64,000 nucleotides of DNA from Rhizophagus irregularis (GCF_026210795.1 NC_089437.1:4526001-4590000); one strand, 5' to 3'; shown: positions 34,101 through 47,349, numbered from the stretch's first letter. Numbers and translations are program-made. The notes: generated by a model not told the origin, from the letters alone.

Positions 34101-35160
34101 ATTGTTTTACAACACACACAATGTTCCTTCTGAGAATATTAATCGTATTTCCAAATTTAGGGATAATTTTCAAACTTGTTTATTGTTCAAAAATTCGTTT
34201 TAAATAATATTACCTCATTTTTAGTAAGACAACTTTGGTCAGGTTACTAAGTTAATAATATTTATTATTATAAGTGTGTTAAGTTTTACCAAAGTTACTA
34301 AGTAATCAACTAAAGTACAAGTGTTCAGAAACACACGAACAGGGGAATTATAATTTATATCATTATATCATTGTAAATAATTGTAATATTCCCATTAATA
34401 TTCCACGTTGTTTTGTTACTTTTCCCTAATTAATAAATTCTTTGTTCTTCTTTTTAAGATATTCAAATAATTCATCCCTTTTACCTTTACCTAAACTTTT
34501 TACGTATTATACATTTTTAGTTTTCAAATAATGATACCATTAAATTTTCATCCAGTTAATATTTATCTTTTTACAAATATTCACGCATTCGTACATTTTT
34601 AAAGCATTACTTTATTTTGTGTTTTTGTGTTCGCATATCGAAATTTATCTTTAATTTATTAAAAAAAGATACGCGAAATTTTTAAAAAAAGATTAATTAA
34701 TTTACAAAGGGGAAAAAATAAAAAAATCCTTCCCCCCCTTTTTTTTAATTAAATTAATTTTGATAATTTCTTTCTCATTCTATCGTCGTTTTCTCCTTTT
34801 TTTTTTTAAGGTTACATTAAAGAAAAATACCAATAAATTAATCTTTTTTTGTTTTGAAAAAAAAGAAAAAAAAAGTAAAAAGTATAATTTTTCATATAAA
34901 AAAAACAAAGGTATTTTTTTTGAATTTACTTTTGGTTTAAATGGAAATATTTTTTTTCATTTTAAAAATGTTAATAATGTTAATAATGTAATATAGAACA
35001 AAAAAATAAATAAATAAATATTTTTTTTTTTTTTAACCTAGAAAAATAAACAATCGTTTCTTATTTTTTTATTAATAGGTTTATCAAATCAAATTTTATT
35101 TTAAAAATAATTACTTTTATAATATTTTATTTGTAATTAAAATAAAAAAAAAATGATAAT
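31141..35160. other. Long gene-free AT-rich stretch
   Basis: About 4 kb without a convincing frame on either strand. Short features: agtaaattaaagtaaatt runs near 31,370-31,420, and a small palindrome aacgcgtaacgcgtt near 33,302. The 78-codon frame at 34,760 is Phe/Lys/Asn low-complexity. Very long A and T runs increase towards 36 kb. Confidence 0.55.
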
Positions 35161-35726
35161 CGTATTTTGTATTTCGTATTTCGTATTTCGTATTTTGTAC
35201 ACTATATATATATATATATAATATAATATATATATATAAATTTTTACAATAAACTCAACAATATAATTTTAACTTAATATATAAAACAAATATGGTAATT
35301 AAAAAAAAATTTTTTTTTGATACTAAACTTCAAATAAATCGGTGATTACACAACACAAAACACACAAAAAGGATTTTTTTTTTTTATGTTAATTGTAAAA
35401 AAAAAATTTTAATTATAAAAGGAGCCCCGCAAAAAAAGATTTTTTTTTTCACAAATTTTCAGAAAAAAAATTTCCAAAATATTTTTTTTTTATTTTTTAC
35501 TTTTATTTTTTTGATTTTATCTAAAAATTTTTTTTCCACTTTTTTTTTTTAAAAAAAAAAAAGAAATTGATTTACCCTTTTCTTTTGAAAAAAGAAACAA
35601 AAAAAACCTTAAAAACAAATTAAAAAAGAAAACCCAATTTTTTCTTTTTAATTTTTTTACAAATCCTTTTTTAATATCAAATCTCTTTATTATAATTTAT
35701 CAATTACGTTGTCTTATCTATATATC

Positions 35727-35757
<31 letters not shown>

Positions 35758-36036
35758 AATATTATTATTTTTAAACATAATAATAATATTTTTCTGTTAC
35801 CTTTAAAAAACAAATACTCCTTTAATAGTTTCATAATTAAATTTTGCAACGGGTTTTCTAAAAATTTAATTTATCAATTTTTGTTGTAAATCAATCATCT
35901 TCATCCATTTATCGAATCTTTTATCGATTATCCTCTTTTTATTTATAAAACTTATAAAACGTTTTAAAAATTTCACTTCTTGTTTCCCAAAAATAATTTT
36001 ATAAAAAACTTTTTTTTTTTTACAATTTTTTTAAAA
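35161..36036 (+). promoter_or_regulatory. Upstream region of the Sel1-repeat gene
   Basis: Contains tandem gtatttc units at 35,165-35,200, (TA)n runs at 35,206-35,236 and 35,730-35,755, and many A/T homopolymers. No specific transcription factor site can be named. Assigned as promoter/5' UTR by position only. Confidence 0.35.
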
Positions 36037-37076
36037 ATGAAATCAATTAAACGTTTCTTTTCACCAAATTCTTCCACATCACCTTCAGATCCTTCAAAAA
36101 AATCATCTCGTATATTTTTACGTTCAAATTCAGGTTCTGCTATATTGGATTTAACAAAAGAGAAATCCAAAAATAATACTTTACATTTAGATACTAATGT
36201 ACATCAATATCGTCATCATTCTGCTGCAAATTCTCCTATAAGTTATAACTTAAGTTATAATACAACTCCTACTACTACTTCAAATTCTCCTATTGATTCT
36301 GATTCTTTTTATAATTATCGTCGTCAAAATATACCTTTAGTTCAAACCCTTTCTAATAATAAACAAATATCTTTACCTCAAATAAATACTGCTGCTGCTG
36401 CTTCTTCTGCAATAATATGTCAACCTCCTAGTTCTCCTATTACTAGACAAAATCAAGCTGATGAATTTATTCAACAAGCTATAAGGTTTCATGAAGATAA
36501 TGAATTAGAAAAAGCTACTTATTATTTTAAATTGGCTGCTGATAAAGATAGTCCTCTTGGTTTATTTCTTTATGGTATCGCTTTAAGACATGGTTGGGGT
36601 TGTAAATCAAATCCAAAATTAGCTGTACGTTATTTACAAAAAGCTGCTGAATCCGCCGTTTCAGATTTACATACTACCATGGCTGCAAATCCTTCTATTG
36701 CTCGTCATGAATTAGTATTAGCTATATATGAATTAGGTATGTATATGTACTATTATTTATGTTGTGTTATATGTATGTTTTATTTGTACATTTTTTTTCA
36801 TGTATTAACCTTTTTTTTTTTACCTTTTTTTTAGGTGTTTGTTTTAGACATGGTTGGGGTGTACCAAAGAATAAACATACTGCTGCTTATTATTTTGAAA
36901 TTGCTGCTAATTTGGGTGATCCAGATGCTCAAAATGATTTAGGTTTTTGTTATGCAAATGGTGAAGGTGTTAAAAAAGATATGAAGAAAGCTGCAAAATA
37001 TTATAGGTTAGCTGCTGCTCAAGGTTCAAGTATGTTAGGGAATTCTTGGATTTATAAAAAGAAATATGATGAATAA
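36037..37076 (+). CDS. Sel1-repeat (TPR-like) protein
   Basis: Two exons, 36,037-36,736 and 36,835-37,076, joined by a GT-AG intron of 98 bases in phase 1, give 313 residues. The ATG at 36,037 is chosen over the longer open frame, which has no earlier ATG. Residues 1-140 are low-complexity Ser/Thr/Asn/Pro-rich and probably disordered. The C-terminal ~170 residues contain Sel1-like repeats: ADEFIQQAIRFHEDNELEKA, the repeat pair LYGIALRHGWGCKSNPKLA and GVCFRHGWGVPKNKHTA, and LGFCYANGEGVKKD, ending NSWIYKKKYDE. This layout matches fungal Sel1 proteins of the yeast DSF2-like group. Such repeats form helical scaffolds for protein binding; a precise role is not known. The gene is convergent with NFS1. 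Confidence 0.9.
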
Positions 37077-37793
37077 TTTTTTTTTTAAATTTTATTTATT
37101 TATATAATATTTCTTTATTTGGGATGGGGGTTTAATTTTTGGGAAAAAAAAACCATTTTATTGTGTAAATTTAATTTTCTTTTTTTTTTTTTATTACCTC
37201 AACGTACGTATATAACATAAAAAAATGCATTTAACTTTATTTACTTTCATAAAAAAAAAAAATATTACACTCCAAATAATTAAACAAAATATGCAACATC
37301 AACAAAAAAAAAAAATTTATAGTCAAAAAAATATGTACTAATATATATATGCATTGCTCTTTCTTAAGAGTAAAATTAATTTATTAACTGTGTTAGTAAT
37401 TATAATTTATTTTCCCCTTTGTAAATAGTATATCTCTCATATTTATTTATTTTATTTTATTTATTTTAATATATATATAAGAAAGAAAAAATTATTATTA
37501 TATATATATATATAATAAAAAAAAAGCGACAAAAAATGCTTTTTAGAATTTTTTTTTTTTAATAATTAATTCTTCAAAAAATAAATTATTCAAAATGTTT
37601 GTTATGATACAATGATATTAAATATGGTGAACAAATGAACAATACTGGTTATGTGAATATCAAAATAATACAATATGCGTCTCCTTATTATCCACGTGTT
37701 GGTTACTCCAAAAAAAGACTAGATCAATAATGATCCCACTTGAGCGTGAAATTTTTTTTTTTCACCGGTGATATTCGTAATGTCAACATTGAT
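37077..37793. other. Convergent intergenic region (Sel1 gene / NFS1)
   Basis: AT-rich spacer holding both 3' ends, with poly-A/T runs and a (TA)n run near 37,500. No gene or hairpin terminator was seen. Confidence 0.5.
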
Positions 37794-39826
37794 TTAATGT
37801 TGAGACCAGTTGATCGATTTGAGATCAATACCTTCTTGAACCTATAAAAATGAATCATAGAAATTAAATTCATATGTTTAATAAATGATACATGTGCCGT
37901 GCGACATTATCTTACCATCTCCCAAAGAGGTGACATTTCTCTCAATCTATCCACGTGGTTTACTACTCTATCAACAACAAAATCAACTTCTCTTTCAGTA
38001 GTAAACCTTCCTATACCAAATCTGATACTAGAATGTGCCATATCATCATCTGCTCCTAATGCACGTAATACATAAGAAGGTTCCAATGAAGCTGATGTAC
38101 ACGCTGAACCAGATGAAAGTGCTATATCTTTAAGAGCCATTAAAAGTGATTCTCCTTCAACATATGCAAATGAAAGGTTAACACATCCTTAAAAGAGATG
38201 GAGAATTAGTAACCGAATTAATATTTTTTGTAAAATTACTCTCCGTTTTCAAAATCTGTACCTGGATATGTTGCATTGGGATCACCATTACGAACTACAT
38301 GATTTACTTTCGATGTAATTCCATCAATTAATCTTTTCGAAAGACGGTCGATACGGTTTGCATCATACTGTAATAAAAAAAAAAAGGCAATTAAGAAAGA
38401 CATCATATAATTTACATATTATATAAAGTTTGTAATTGCTGCTTCAGAACCCCTACACTGTTTTTTCGTCATATGTTTATAATATTATTATTCTCTCGAT
38501 AAAATTTAGCGGTTTATCATCATTTGGCAGCAATTTTCACAAACTATCATTACTATCATTATATTCACCTGCATTTCTTCCTTAGAGATTCGACAAGCTT
38601 CACCCAATCCTACTACTATAGGTGTAGGAACAGTTCCACTTCTTAATCCCCTCTCTTGTCCTCCACCACTTTGTAAAGCTTCGACTCTAACTCTAGGTTT
38701 TCTCCTACAATACAAAGCACCAATCCCTTTCGGTCCGTAAATCTTATGACCCGAGATACTCATTAAATCGATATTCATCTTATTGACATCCAATGGAATT
38801 TTTCCGACTGCTTGAGCAGCATCTGTATGGAAAAATACTTTTTTGGAACGACAAATTTTACCAATCTCTTCAATTGGTTGTATTACTCCAATTTCATTAT
38901 TCACTGTCATGATGGATACGATTGATGTGTCTGGTCGAATAGTTTCTGCTAATTGATTTAAATCAATAAGACCAGATTTTTGAACCGGTAAATATGTGAC
39001 ATCGAATCCTTCTTCAGATAAAACGCGACATGAGTCAAGTACACATTTATGTTCCTATAGAATACAATTGTATTATTAATTGATAGTTAAATATATTAAT
39101 TGATGGTTAAATAAGAAAAAATATATAATTCAAAAAAAAAGTGTAATTACAATAATAGTCGTGATAATATGTTTTTTTTTAGCTTTATAAAATCGAGCAA
39201 CTCCTTTGATACCCAAGTTATTCGATTCAGTTGCACCTGATGTAAAAATAATATCCTTAGCATCTGCTCCTATTAAATTGGCCACATGCTATGAAAGTAA
39301 AATATAAATATTAGGTAAGTACTAAGTAATTCTAAAATAATCGAAATATTAAAAGAAATTACATACTTGACGAGCCATATCAATAGCTTTTTCAGCTTCC
39401 CAACCATATGCATGAGTTCTAGAATGTGGGTTTCCATATTGTTGTGTTAAATATGGCATCATTGCGTCAAGAACACGAGGATCCGTGGGTGTTGTAGCTT
39501 GCATATCTAAATAAATAGGACGAGATCCTTTTTTAACTTCGGTCTCCTCAAACCCTAAAGAAACTATAAAATAAAAATAAGTAAATTAGAAAAAAAAATT
39601 AAAAGAATTATCATTAGGTAAGTTCTATATACGAACCAGGTGAAGGAGATACGAGAGTTTGCGTTATAGTTTCAACGGCAGCAGCTTTATCAGGATTTGT
39701 CGCAGAAGTAAACCTTTTTTTATTTAATAATCCAACTGTTAGAGTAGGCATTACTACTCTTTGTGATGGAATAACATTACGCGCGATCCCGCGTGTCAAT
39801 ACCCTTGAAGTAGCTGTACGTAACAT
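37794..39826 (-). CDS. NFS1: Mitochondrial cysteine desulfurase NFS1
   Basis: Seven exons join exactly in phase to 478 residues: 39,826-39,637; 39,563-39,367; 39,288-39,151; 39,054-38,569; 38,367-38,262; 38,187-37,916; 37,841-37,794. The enzyme takes sulfur from cysteine, using PLP, and hands it on for Fe-S cluster assembly in the mitochondrion. The N-terminus ([18 protein letters not shown]) is a typical mitochondrial presequence. Visible family motifs: [69 protein letters not shown] with the PLP lysine (about residue 279), [17 protein letters not shown] with the catalytic cysteine (about residue 402), [11 protein letters not shown], and the conserved C-terminus [15 protein letters not shown]. 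Length and ends match fungal orthologues. The first donor (GTTCGT) is weak. No damage is seen. Confidence 0.96.
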
Positions 39827-41010
39827 TATTTAAAATTGAAAATGTACAAAAGACAGACAAAAATTGAAAATTGGAAAAAAAATAACGATAGATTGAGTTT
39901 AACTTTACTGATTATTAATTCTACTATTCTAATAGCAGATAGTGTCACAATTGTCACATGTTCAACATGATTACATCAATCACATCAGTAACGAAATTAA
40001 GTTAAAAGTGCATACGGAACTTAGAACTTAGTAGGTAATGATAGTTATTTTAACCTACGATATTTAAAAACTTAGAATTAGATTTTAAGTAGAACGTGTA
40101 ATATAAATAGTGATTTGCAAGGGTACACGCTCGCGGAATTTCGAGTATTATATTAACGGGCAATTTTACTACACCGCGCAGTCACTCGTTTATAGGTTTC
40201 CAGGCCAGGTATTACAGTATGTCTCTTTCCAACATTCGAAATCTCGCTTAAAGTATCCTTAAAAAACTAGGGGAACGATATTGTGAATGATAAAGATTTA
40301 CAGCGCAAGGGAGTTGCTCACAATGCGAGAAACCTTAACTTTGAGGTATTGTTATGTCGGGAATAGTCTATAGTAAAATTGTAATTGAAAGTTACAAATA
40401 AGTGTTTGAAGCAAAAAATTTTTGAATAAATATTTGATGTTCTAGTCATAAAATTTATTTCGATTATATATATAGCAATAGATTCGCTATACAACAAATT
40501 ACACTTTGGATATCCGTTATCCGGATATCCGTCGGATATTAAATTCTAAATCAATTACTACAACATTACGAAAATAAAATTTTAAACTGTAATTATTGGC
40601 TTAATGACTACCTGCTAATCTGCGGGTTACTATGGGCGATCTTCAAAATTGTTCAAACAACGGATCTAACCTCTAGTCTATAATACTTCAAGTTGCCATT
40701 TGCAAGACTTTAATATTCTTACTTGCTCTTCTTAGTTAGAATCATCTAAAGAAGGATTCAAGACAATCCGTCAGGATAAATGGGACGAAATTGTCAAAAA
40801 ACCTTAGTACCGAAATCTGTGATGATTTTCCTTTAGATCTTGCAATCGAAAATGTTACCGAGAGACTATATACAGGAACATTTAATTATCATGACTTGTT
40901 ATGGGTATAAGACCTATACAAGCGATTGTAAGTAATGATAGGTATAAACTGATGTATGATGGATGTATTTTAATACTTTTTATTTCCGTTTAGTTTATTT
41001 TTTATTCAGA
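39827..41010. other. Region upstream of NFS1, no intact gene
   Basis: Presumed NFS1 promoter and about 1 kb of ordinary sequence. A short protein-like text at 40,740-40,807 (GFKTIRQDKWDEIVKKP, plus strand) may be a BTB/BACK-type or related gene remnant; it ends at a stop and is not modelled. Confidence 0.4.
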
Positions 41011-41425
41011 GTACCTATTAATGTACTATTTGACCCTAAACAAAATGAATTATCGTACCAAGAAAATTTCGTTAACCCCATTCTTGCAAAATTGTTTGAT
41101 GATATAATGGAGATTATTCGAGTAAAAACGTGGGGTTGAAATTTGAGTAGTCCGCCATTCATTAGCATATGCCGATTTTTATCTACCTAATTTCATTTAC
41201 AGTGGAGATATTGAAAATATTTCTAATAAGACCAACAAAATGAAATCCGACAATACTTGCAATGAGTTAGCATCAGATCAATCAGATCGATGTCATCAAG
41301 ATGGTATTTTTGAAGTAAATGTTAATGCAACTACATTAGAAATAGGTTTCCTAAAAGTGGTAGGAAACGTTCTTATTGTTAACATTAAAAAGTTAGATGA
41401 TGATCTCAATAAAGTACTGAAAGGT
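41011..41425 (+). pseudogene. Remnant of a multi-copy fungal gene family
   Basis: Two plus-strand exon-like pieces. The first (VPINVLFDPKQNELSYQENF, then PILAKLFDDIMEIIRVKTWG) ends at a TGA. The second, from about 41,200, reads SGDIENISNKTNK and then DGIFEV...LEIGFLKVVGN...DDDLNKVLKGK before a GT. The pattern 'GEIEN..N..K....R..DGIF.V...LEIGFLEVVGN' is one I associate with an expanded family of unknown function in Glomeromycotina; that attribution is from memory and not checked. The stop and the loss of a common frame indicate a dead copy. Confidence 0.4.
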
Positions 41426-41449
41426 AAGTGATTTGCTATACAATAATTG

Positions 41450-42510
41450 TCTTTTTTTAATACTTTTATCTTATACATGTACATTACCCGACAGAAATGC
41501 AGATATCGCTGTTTTACCAATGATAACACCACATTCAACGTGGAGCTAAAGATCGGGTTCTCATCTCTTATCCTGTCAAATTCCAAGCAAATGGATTGGG
41601 TCGTCTCACTCACCGAGAACTACGAACCTGTTTATGGTATTCAATCAGCGCGATGCACTAGTATCATTACTCATTGGATAACGAACCCTTCTTCATTCCA
41701 ATTACTCTTCACCGCTGCCATGGTTGTAGATTAAACTCTAATAGAAAATATTTCTCCACTACCTCGGATCCACAAATGTGCACTGTGGAGATCTCGCTCT
41801 TAAAATCCATGATTCTTCCTACAAAAAAGAAGTACGTCACCAAATCGATCACAACTTTCCCACCCTGGTTACTTGGACCGAAATTAAAGATACTCTTCAA
41901 GAATATTGTGATCGTTTGAAAATTAGTCCTGATTTTTCTCCTGTCGACCCTTCCTGTTCAAATGTACTCGTGACACCCTCGTCTTCCACTGTTCAACCTT
42001 CGCTAAATCTCCGCTAGCTCCTGTCCAGGACGCGTATTACAAATTTTATACTAATGGCTCTCTCATCAATTTGGTACACCTGATGTATCCATGGGCTGGA
42101 GTTGGGTCCAAATCCACGATGACTACTATCGCCTCATACGCACTAGATTCTTGCCTCGTATCAGCGACGTCTGATTACAAAGATCAACGAAGCTGCCACT
42201 TCGGCTAACCGCGACCCGATGTTTATGTCAAATGCCTCACATCTCTTCCTTGTTGGACCTTTTCGTCCACTTTATCCAAGACGTATATGGAATCCCGCTC
42301 CTATGACAAAGGAAATTGGGAACGTTCTGCTAATATTTCCTCTTGCCATGAAGACTTCATCCCAACCATCAAATTTACGTCTTTGCCTCATGTCACGTCA
42401 CGTGACTCCGCTGCCGATTGGCTTAAAGACTCGATTACTTATGAATTAAGTTGGTATAATCATTTTTTGGGCTTTATGGGTCATCTAACGGTGCTAAAAT
42501 AACAATATGT
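41450..42510 (+). mobile_element. LINE-type retrotransposon remnant (RNase H region)
   Basis: A locally GC-richer stretch with broken frames. Near 42,035 the text FYTNGSLIN, followed after a one-base frameshift by GTPDVSMGWSWVQIHDDYYR, fits the start of a LINE RNase H domain (F-x-DGS-type motif; here Asp is Asn). Upstream text CHGCRLNSNRKYFS near 41,720 fits a preceding Cys-containing segment. Downstream pieces to 42,502 (KGNWERSANIS, RDSAADWLKDSI) remain protein-like. The copy is 5'-truncated and has several frameshifts and stops. Confidence 0.45.
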
Positions 42511-43558
42511 ACAAAATTATCTTAGCGTTCACTCATAAATTACATAACAACTCTCGATGGTACTAATGAATTAGATTTATAGCTTTATAATTGTATTCAT
42601 GAAATATGTATTTCTAATAAAGGATTAAAAACTTCTTTTGCAATCTGCACATTACTATTATATAATTTATTTTTGTGTGTATGCCACATGTGTTTCATTG
42701 AGTTTGCAGAGAAAAAAACTATTTGAGATAATTGATAATGACTCTTCTAAGGGTTACCATACCAGTACAGCATCAGTAGTTGTATAATTATAATTAAATT
42801 TGACATCGATGGTTGGCTTTTTCATTTATATTGGCAGAATTATTTGTGTTGACATATTGAATCACCTTCTTTGACTTTTATTATCATTGAATGGAATGCA
42901 TATATAATTTATTTTGAAAACAAATGATTATTTGTTATAAAAAATAAGTATAGAGATATTATCTAAAAATTGATATATTAGAAGATTGCTTAAACACCAA
43001 TACAAATTCATATTTAAAGGAATTTATTTATCCAATTTTTTTAACAATAGTGTAATAAAATTGAATTTTACATATGTAATTAAAATTAACAATAATGAAT
43101 TATTGGCTAAAAAACATCAAAAAAGATTAAATAAAGTAAAATATAAATGTACATTTATTATTTTTTTTTATTTTTTGGTTTTTATTATTGCATTAATCTA
43201 AGTTATAGTTTATATTGGTAAAAAAAAATTTAAAAAAATTTAGTTATATGATTTTTATTAATTTGAATCTGAACTACTTTTTTTAATAATTTCTATTATT
43301 ATACTTCTTCTTTTCTTTAATATAACATTTTTTTAAAAAACTTTAGCTGCATATTTATTAAGAACAAATAAAGAAAATTACAATTATACAAAGTTACAAA
43401 TGAATTAACTTAAACTATCTATCAAAATAAACTATTTGTCATCCTATTTTGAGATCCCATATATGTACAATTAGGCAGTTATAAAAGGACTCCAAACAAT
43501 ATTAATACAACTCATATTTGAGATTCTAACAGTAATTTTTATTAAGATATATTCGCAC
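42511..43558. other. Gene-free AT-rich stretch
   Basis: A 72-codon plus-strand frame at 42,986-43,201 (Asn/Lys-rich, ending in a hydrophobic segment) is not convincing. Nothing else found. Confidence 0.45.
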
Positions 43559-44257
43559 TAGAGTTTGGAACCGGATGCACCATCCGGTTTTTAAACCGGT
43601 TCCACCCATTTTTTTTACGATTCGGTTCAATCCGAATTCATGCTGCAAAAACTGGTTTGCGTTTAAAGCGAGTGCAACCGGGTGCTCAACCCGGTGTGAT
43701 ATCGAAACTTTATAGTGCTGGCCCGAATTACAAAATTATAAATCACGTGATACCGGGTAAATAGTTTAGCCACCAGGATTTTTATCAGTTATAGAAAATT
43801 ATGCTACACAAATTCTGGAATTGTGTTACACAAGTTTTGTAATTCTGGCCAAAATTATAAACTCAGCCAATTATATGCCGATCACATTTAATTCTGGCCA
43901 AAATTACAGTATACTGTACACTTGACAAATTCATGCGGGTTGTCAGCAAATAGAATTTTGTAATTTGTCACGTGTCCCGTATATTGTGTAAGCCGGATGC
44001 AAAAATGGAAACTCTAATCCAGGATGTAGATCATAGTAGAATTCCATAAGTTAACTGTTAATAATTGAAAACCAGGAACGTGACTTCAGATGCGGCTAAC
44101 TATTACTTTATTATTTATTTATTATAATTAAACAAATATAAAATCGGGTACAAAAATCGGTTTCAACCGGGTTTGTAAAAACCGATTTGAAAAGGATCGA
44201 ACCGGTTGCACCCATTTTAAATCCGGTTTCCAAAAATACAACCGGTTCTAAACTCTA
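43559..44257. mobile_element. hAT-like MITE (699 bp) with TSD ATTCGCAC
   Basis: Left end tagagtttggaaccgg, right end ccggttctaaactcta; inverted. The perfect 8-bp direct repeat ATTCGCAC flanks it (43,551-43,558 and 44,258-44,265). TAGAG fits the hAT YARNG end. Both ends are rich in aaccggt / accgggt words in both orientations (subterminal repeats), as expected for transposase binding sites. No transposase frame; internal copies of ttctggccaaaattat. Confidence 0.8.
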
Positions 44258-44265
44258 ATTCGCAC

Positions 44266-45109
44266 ATTACAAAAAGAAGTAAAAATAAAATAAATATCTA
44301 ACTAAAAACAAAATAGTCACACAAATTTATACATATAGAGAAGAAACTAAACTATAAAACCTAAATTTGTATATCCCAACTTTAAACCTAAAAAAGCAAA
44401 GTTTCAAATCAACTACCTAAGTCCAATCCATCCTACCTTACAATCCAGTAAGCCAAGACCTTAAATCGGACGAGGACTGTTCGACTCTTCAGAAAATCTG
44501 AGAGGTTGTTAAGCCAATTAGTTCCTCGGATTATAGCAGAATGCGTCTAAAAAATACCAAGGGTGAGACCATTCAGAAGCCCTGAAGCGGATGGCAGTGA
44601 GACTATTGTCAAAAGTGTCACCAGAGAGGTGTCATAATGGAAATTTGTAAAATCGGAACTTCTGGTCATGCGAAGAAGAGTGGGCGTGATATTTAACGCC
44701 TTATCTTTGAAGGATACAACTCATATTTGAGTTTGCTTAAAGTTTATATTAAAATTTTTCAAAAGTCATGTATTACAGGGATATTTCAAAATTTCATTAT
44801 CCTATATACCTCTATTTTCAATATAGTAACCAGTAATTCAATTTTAATAAAACTTATATCATTGGATTCGTCTTGATAAAAGAATTCTAATGATAGTAAA
44901 TTTGCATTTTTAGCTTCAATTGATAGAGTTATATTATAAAATATATTTTTACTTTAGTACTTAAAGTTTATTTATGAGTTATATTGGTATTATTTGGGGT
45001 CCTATTATAAAACTATATAGATACAGTTTATATACAATAAAATTTATCTTAGTCCTATTAGGCTTTACAATTTATATTTAATAAACTATAAAACTATTTT
45101 ACTATAAAT
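44266..45109. other. Intergenic stretch with a GC-richer island
   Basis: 44,400-44,705 is noticeably less AT-rich than the surroundings and lacks stops for long stretches on the minus strand (text includes ALNITPTLLRMTRSSDF and LSDFLKSRTVLVRFKVLAYW). This resembles a retroelement fragment, but no family was established. The rest is AT-rich filler. Confidence 0.35.
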
Positions 45110-46014
45110 TAAAGATGTTATCTAAAACTATTTTTTGATTTTTGAAATTGAAACCAAACTGAAACTAAAACTGAAACTTACCCAAAATTCTGAAACTATT
45201 CTAAAACTCCTAAAACTAGTCCAAAACTTCCAAAACTAGTCCAAAACTCCTGAAACTAGTCCAAAATTTCCATACTGAAGAAACAAACCAGTTTTTAATA
45301 TTTTTGCAACATTTTTTTTAATAAAACATGACAAAAATATTTTTTTATAAAAATATTAACAAATAAACATTTTCGCAAATATTATTTATTAAAACATTTA
45401 AAAAATATTGCAAACCATTTTTTCTATTAAACTACTTAATGAAAAATATTTTTGCAACGTTTTCTATTAAAACAATTAAAAAATGTTGTGAAAAATGTTT
45501 TTATATTAAATTTTAAAATAATTGAAAAATATTGTGAAAAATATTTTTTATATTGAATTTATTAATAAAAACAATAAAAATATTTTCGCATTAAAACAAT
45601 TGAAAAATATTGCAAAAAATGTTCTTTATATAAATTTATTAATAAAAAATAGTTTTGAAATATTTTTTACTTATTTTAAACTACTTTTAATAAAAACATT
45701 GAAAAAACATTTTTATTAAGTGATTTCATATAAAAAAATATTTTTTGCAAACGTTCTTATAGTAAAACAATTTGGTAAATGGTAATTATTGAAACTGATC
45801 AAACTCCTAAGTTTTACTAGTTTCAGATTAGTTTTACTAGTTTCAGATTAATTTTACCAGTTTCAAATTAGTTTAACAGTTTCAGATTAGTTTTACCAGT
45901 TTCAGATAGTTTTACCAGTTTTACCAATTTTGGAAAATAAAATTTTAGAAATAGTTTTACCAAGTTTCAGTTTTGACAGTTTCAAAAACTACTAAGTTTC
46001 AGGCAGCATCTTTA
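45110..46014. mobile_element. hAT-like MITE (905 bp) with TSD CTATAAAT and long subterminal arrays
   Basis: Ends taaagatg...catcttta, similarity extending imperfectly for about 20 bases. The perfect 8-bp direct repeat CTATAAAT flanks it (45,102-45,109 and 46,015-46,022). The left 170 bases carry repeated ctgaaactagtccaaaactc words; the right 220 bases carry the inverse (actagtttcagattagtttt) repeatedly. The middle is an A/T-rich repeat of aaaatatttttgcaa. No protein encoded. Confidence 0.8.
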
Positions 46015-46710
46015 CTATAAATCTATTATTGAGTTATTATAATAATATTAAAAATAAAAAGTAATGTAAAAGTATAATTCTACTACAGAGTAGAAATATG
46101 ATCACAACTAGAATCATAATCTATAATTTGTAACTACAACTCTATATTTTTTTACATAGCTATAATTATACAACTATTTGAAAAATAATTAAAATGTCAA
46201 TTTTACTATAAAGTTCTGCCACTTATTAGTAAAATAACATATAAATAATTAGGATTAATACTTTTTGTTTTAGATTTCATTTACTAATAAATATGCTTAT
46301 TCAAAAATTACTATATAAAAAATTAACATATTCTGAAATAGTTGAATCATAAGTACTGAATTTAAGTGGTTATATTTAACTATCTAATTTTATATAGATA
46401 TACTAAATCTAATTAATTATACTTCATATTGTTTTTGATAAAAATGCTTTTTTTTTTGAATTTTAATAAGAAAACAGAATTTTTAATTAACTAACTATTC
46501 TGACTGACTACTATAACTAACTATTTAACTAACTGTTTGACCAACCATTTGACTAATTTTTATTAAAAATAAGGAGTTAATTATCAGTTGGTCAAAAATC
46601 TAAACATTTTTATCAAAATAATTAAATGTTACAAACTTTATGATCAACTAATAACTGACTGCTGATTATTATCATTCCTAGTTGTGATAATATTAATCTC
46701 TGTATGAACT

Positions 46711-46800
46711 ACAGTCAACTCCCTCTATAGTCACTCCCTTTATAGTCACATTCTACTATATAGTCACACCAGTTGAATGTTCAAAACACTTTATTATTAA
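46711..46800 (+). repeat. Partial mariner-type repeat end
   Basis: cagtcaactccctctatagt and the following 80 bases match the start of 5,910-6,291 closely, then similarity stops. Solo end. Confidence 0.55.
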
Positions 46801-46804
46801 CACA

Positions 46805-47225
46805 GGTCAAAAAAGAATCTATCATACACATATCGGGTACCTATATATCGGTAACCAATTAGGTACATATCGGGTATATATACATATTAACAATATATCG
46901 GGTACCCGATTTGATTTTTAATGTGAAACTTCAAATATAGTTAAATTATCAGGTATCCGATATCTAAACTATTAGTTACCAGTATGTTATATAATATATA
47001 TCAGGTATCCGATATGTGTATCACTGGTCAAAATCGATTCTATCAGGTACATATCGGGTACCTATATATCAGCGACTAATCAGTTATATATCGGGCATTT
47101 TTACATATCAGGTACCCGATTTATCACATTAAAAATACTCCTAAAAATTGAGACCCTGATATCTAAACTATTAGTCGACCAATATATTTCTAATAGATAT
47201 CGGGCACCGATATTTGTATGAAATT
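46805..47225 (+). repeat. Two tandem copies of a ~215-base ATCGGGTACC-rich unit
   Basis: Each copy starts with ggtcaaaa...tct and holds catatcgggtacctatatat, tatcaggtacccgattt and atatctaaactattagt. A third, inverted or rearranged copy lies at 49,340-49,700, interrupted by a MITE. Non-coding. Confidence 0.65.
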
Positions 47226-47349
47226 CTAATAATCGGAGGTACTATGTGTGACACAAATTTTTCTATTTGGTTAAAATCTAATCGACAGTCATCTGACTGA
47301 TCATTAATAATTTTTAAGATCGTTTAAATATATATTTATTCTTTTTTTT

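Noticed and set aside
34760-34996. 78-codon plus-strand frame
   Set aside because: Phe/Lys/Asn low-complexity from A/T homopolymers.
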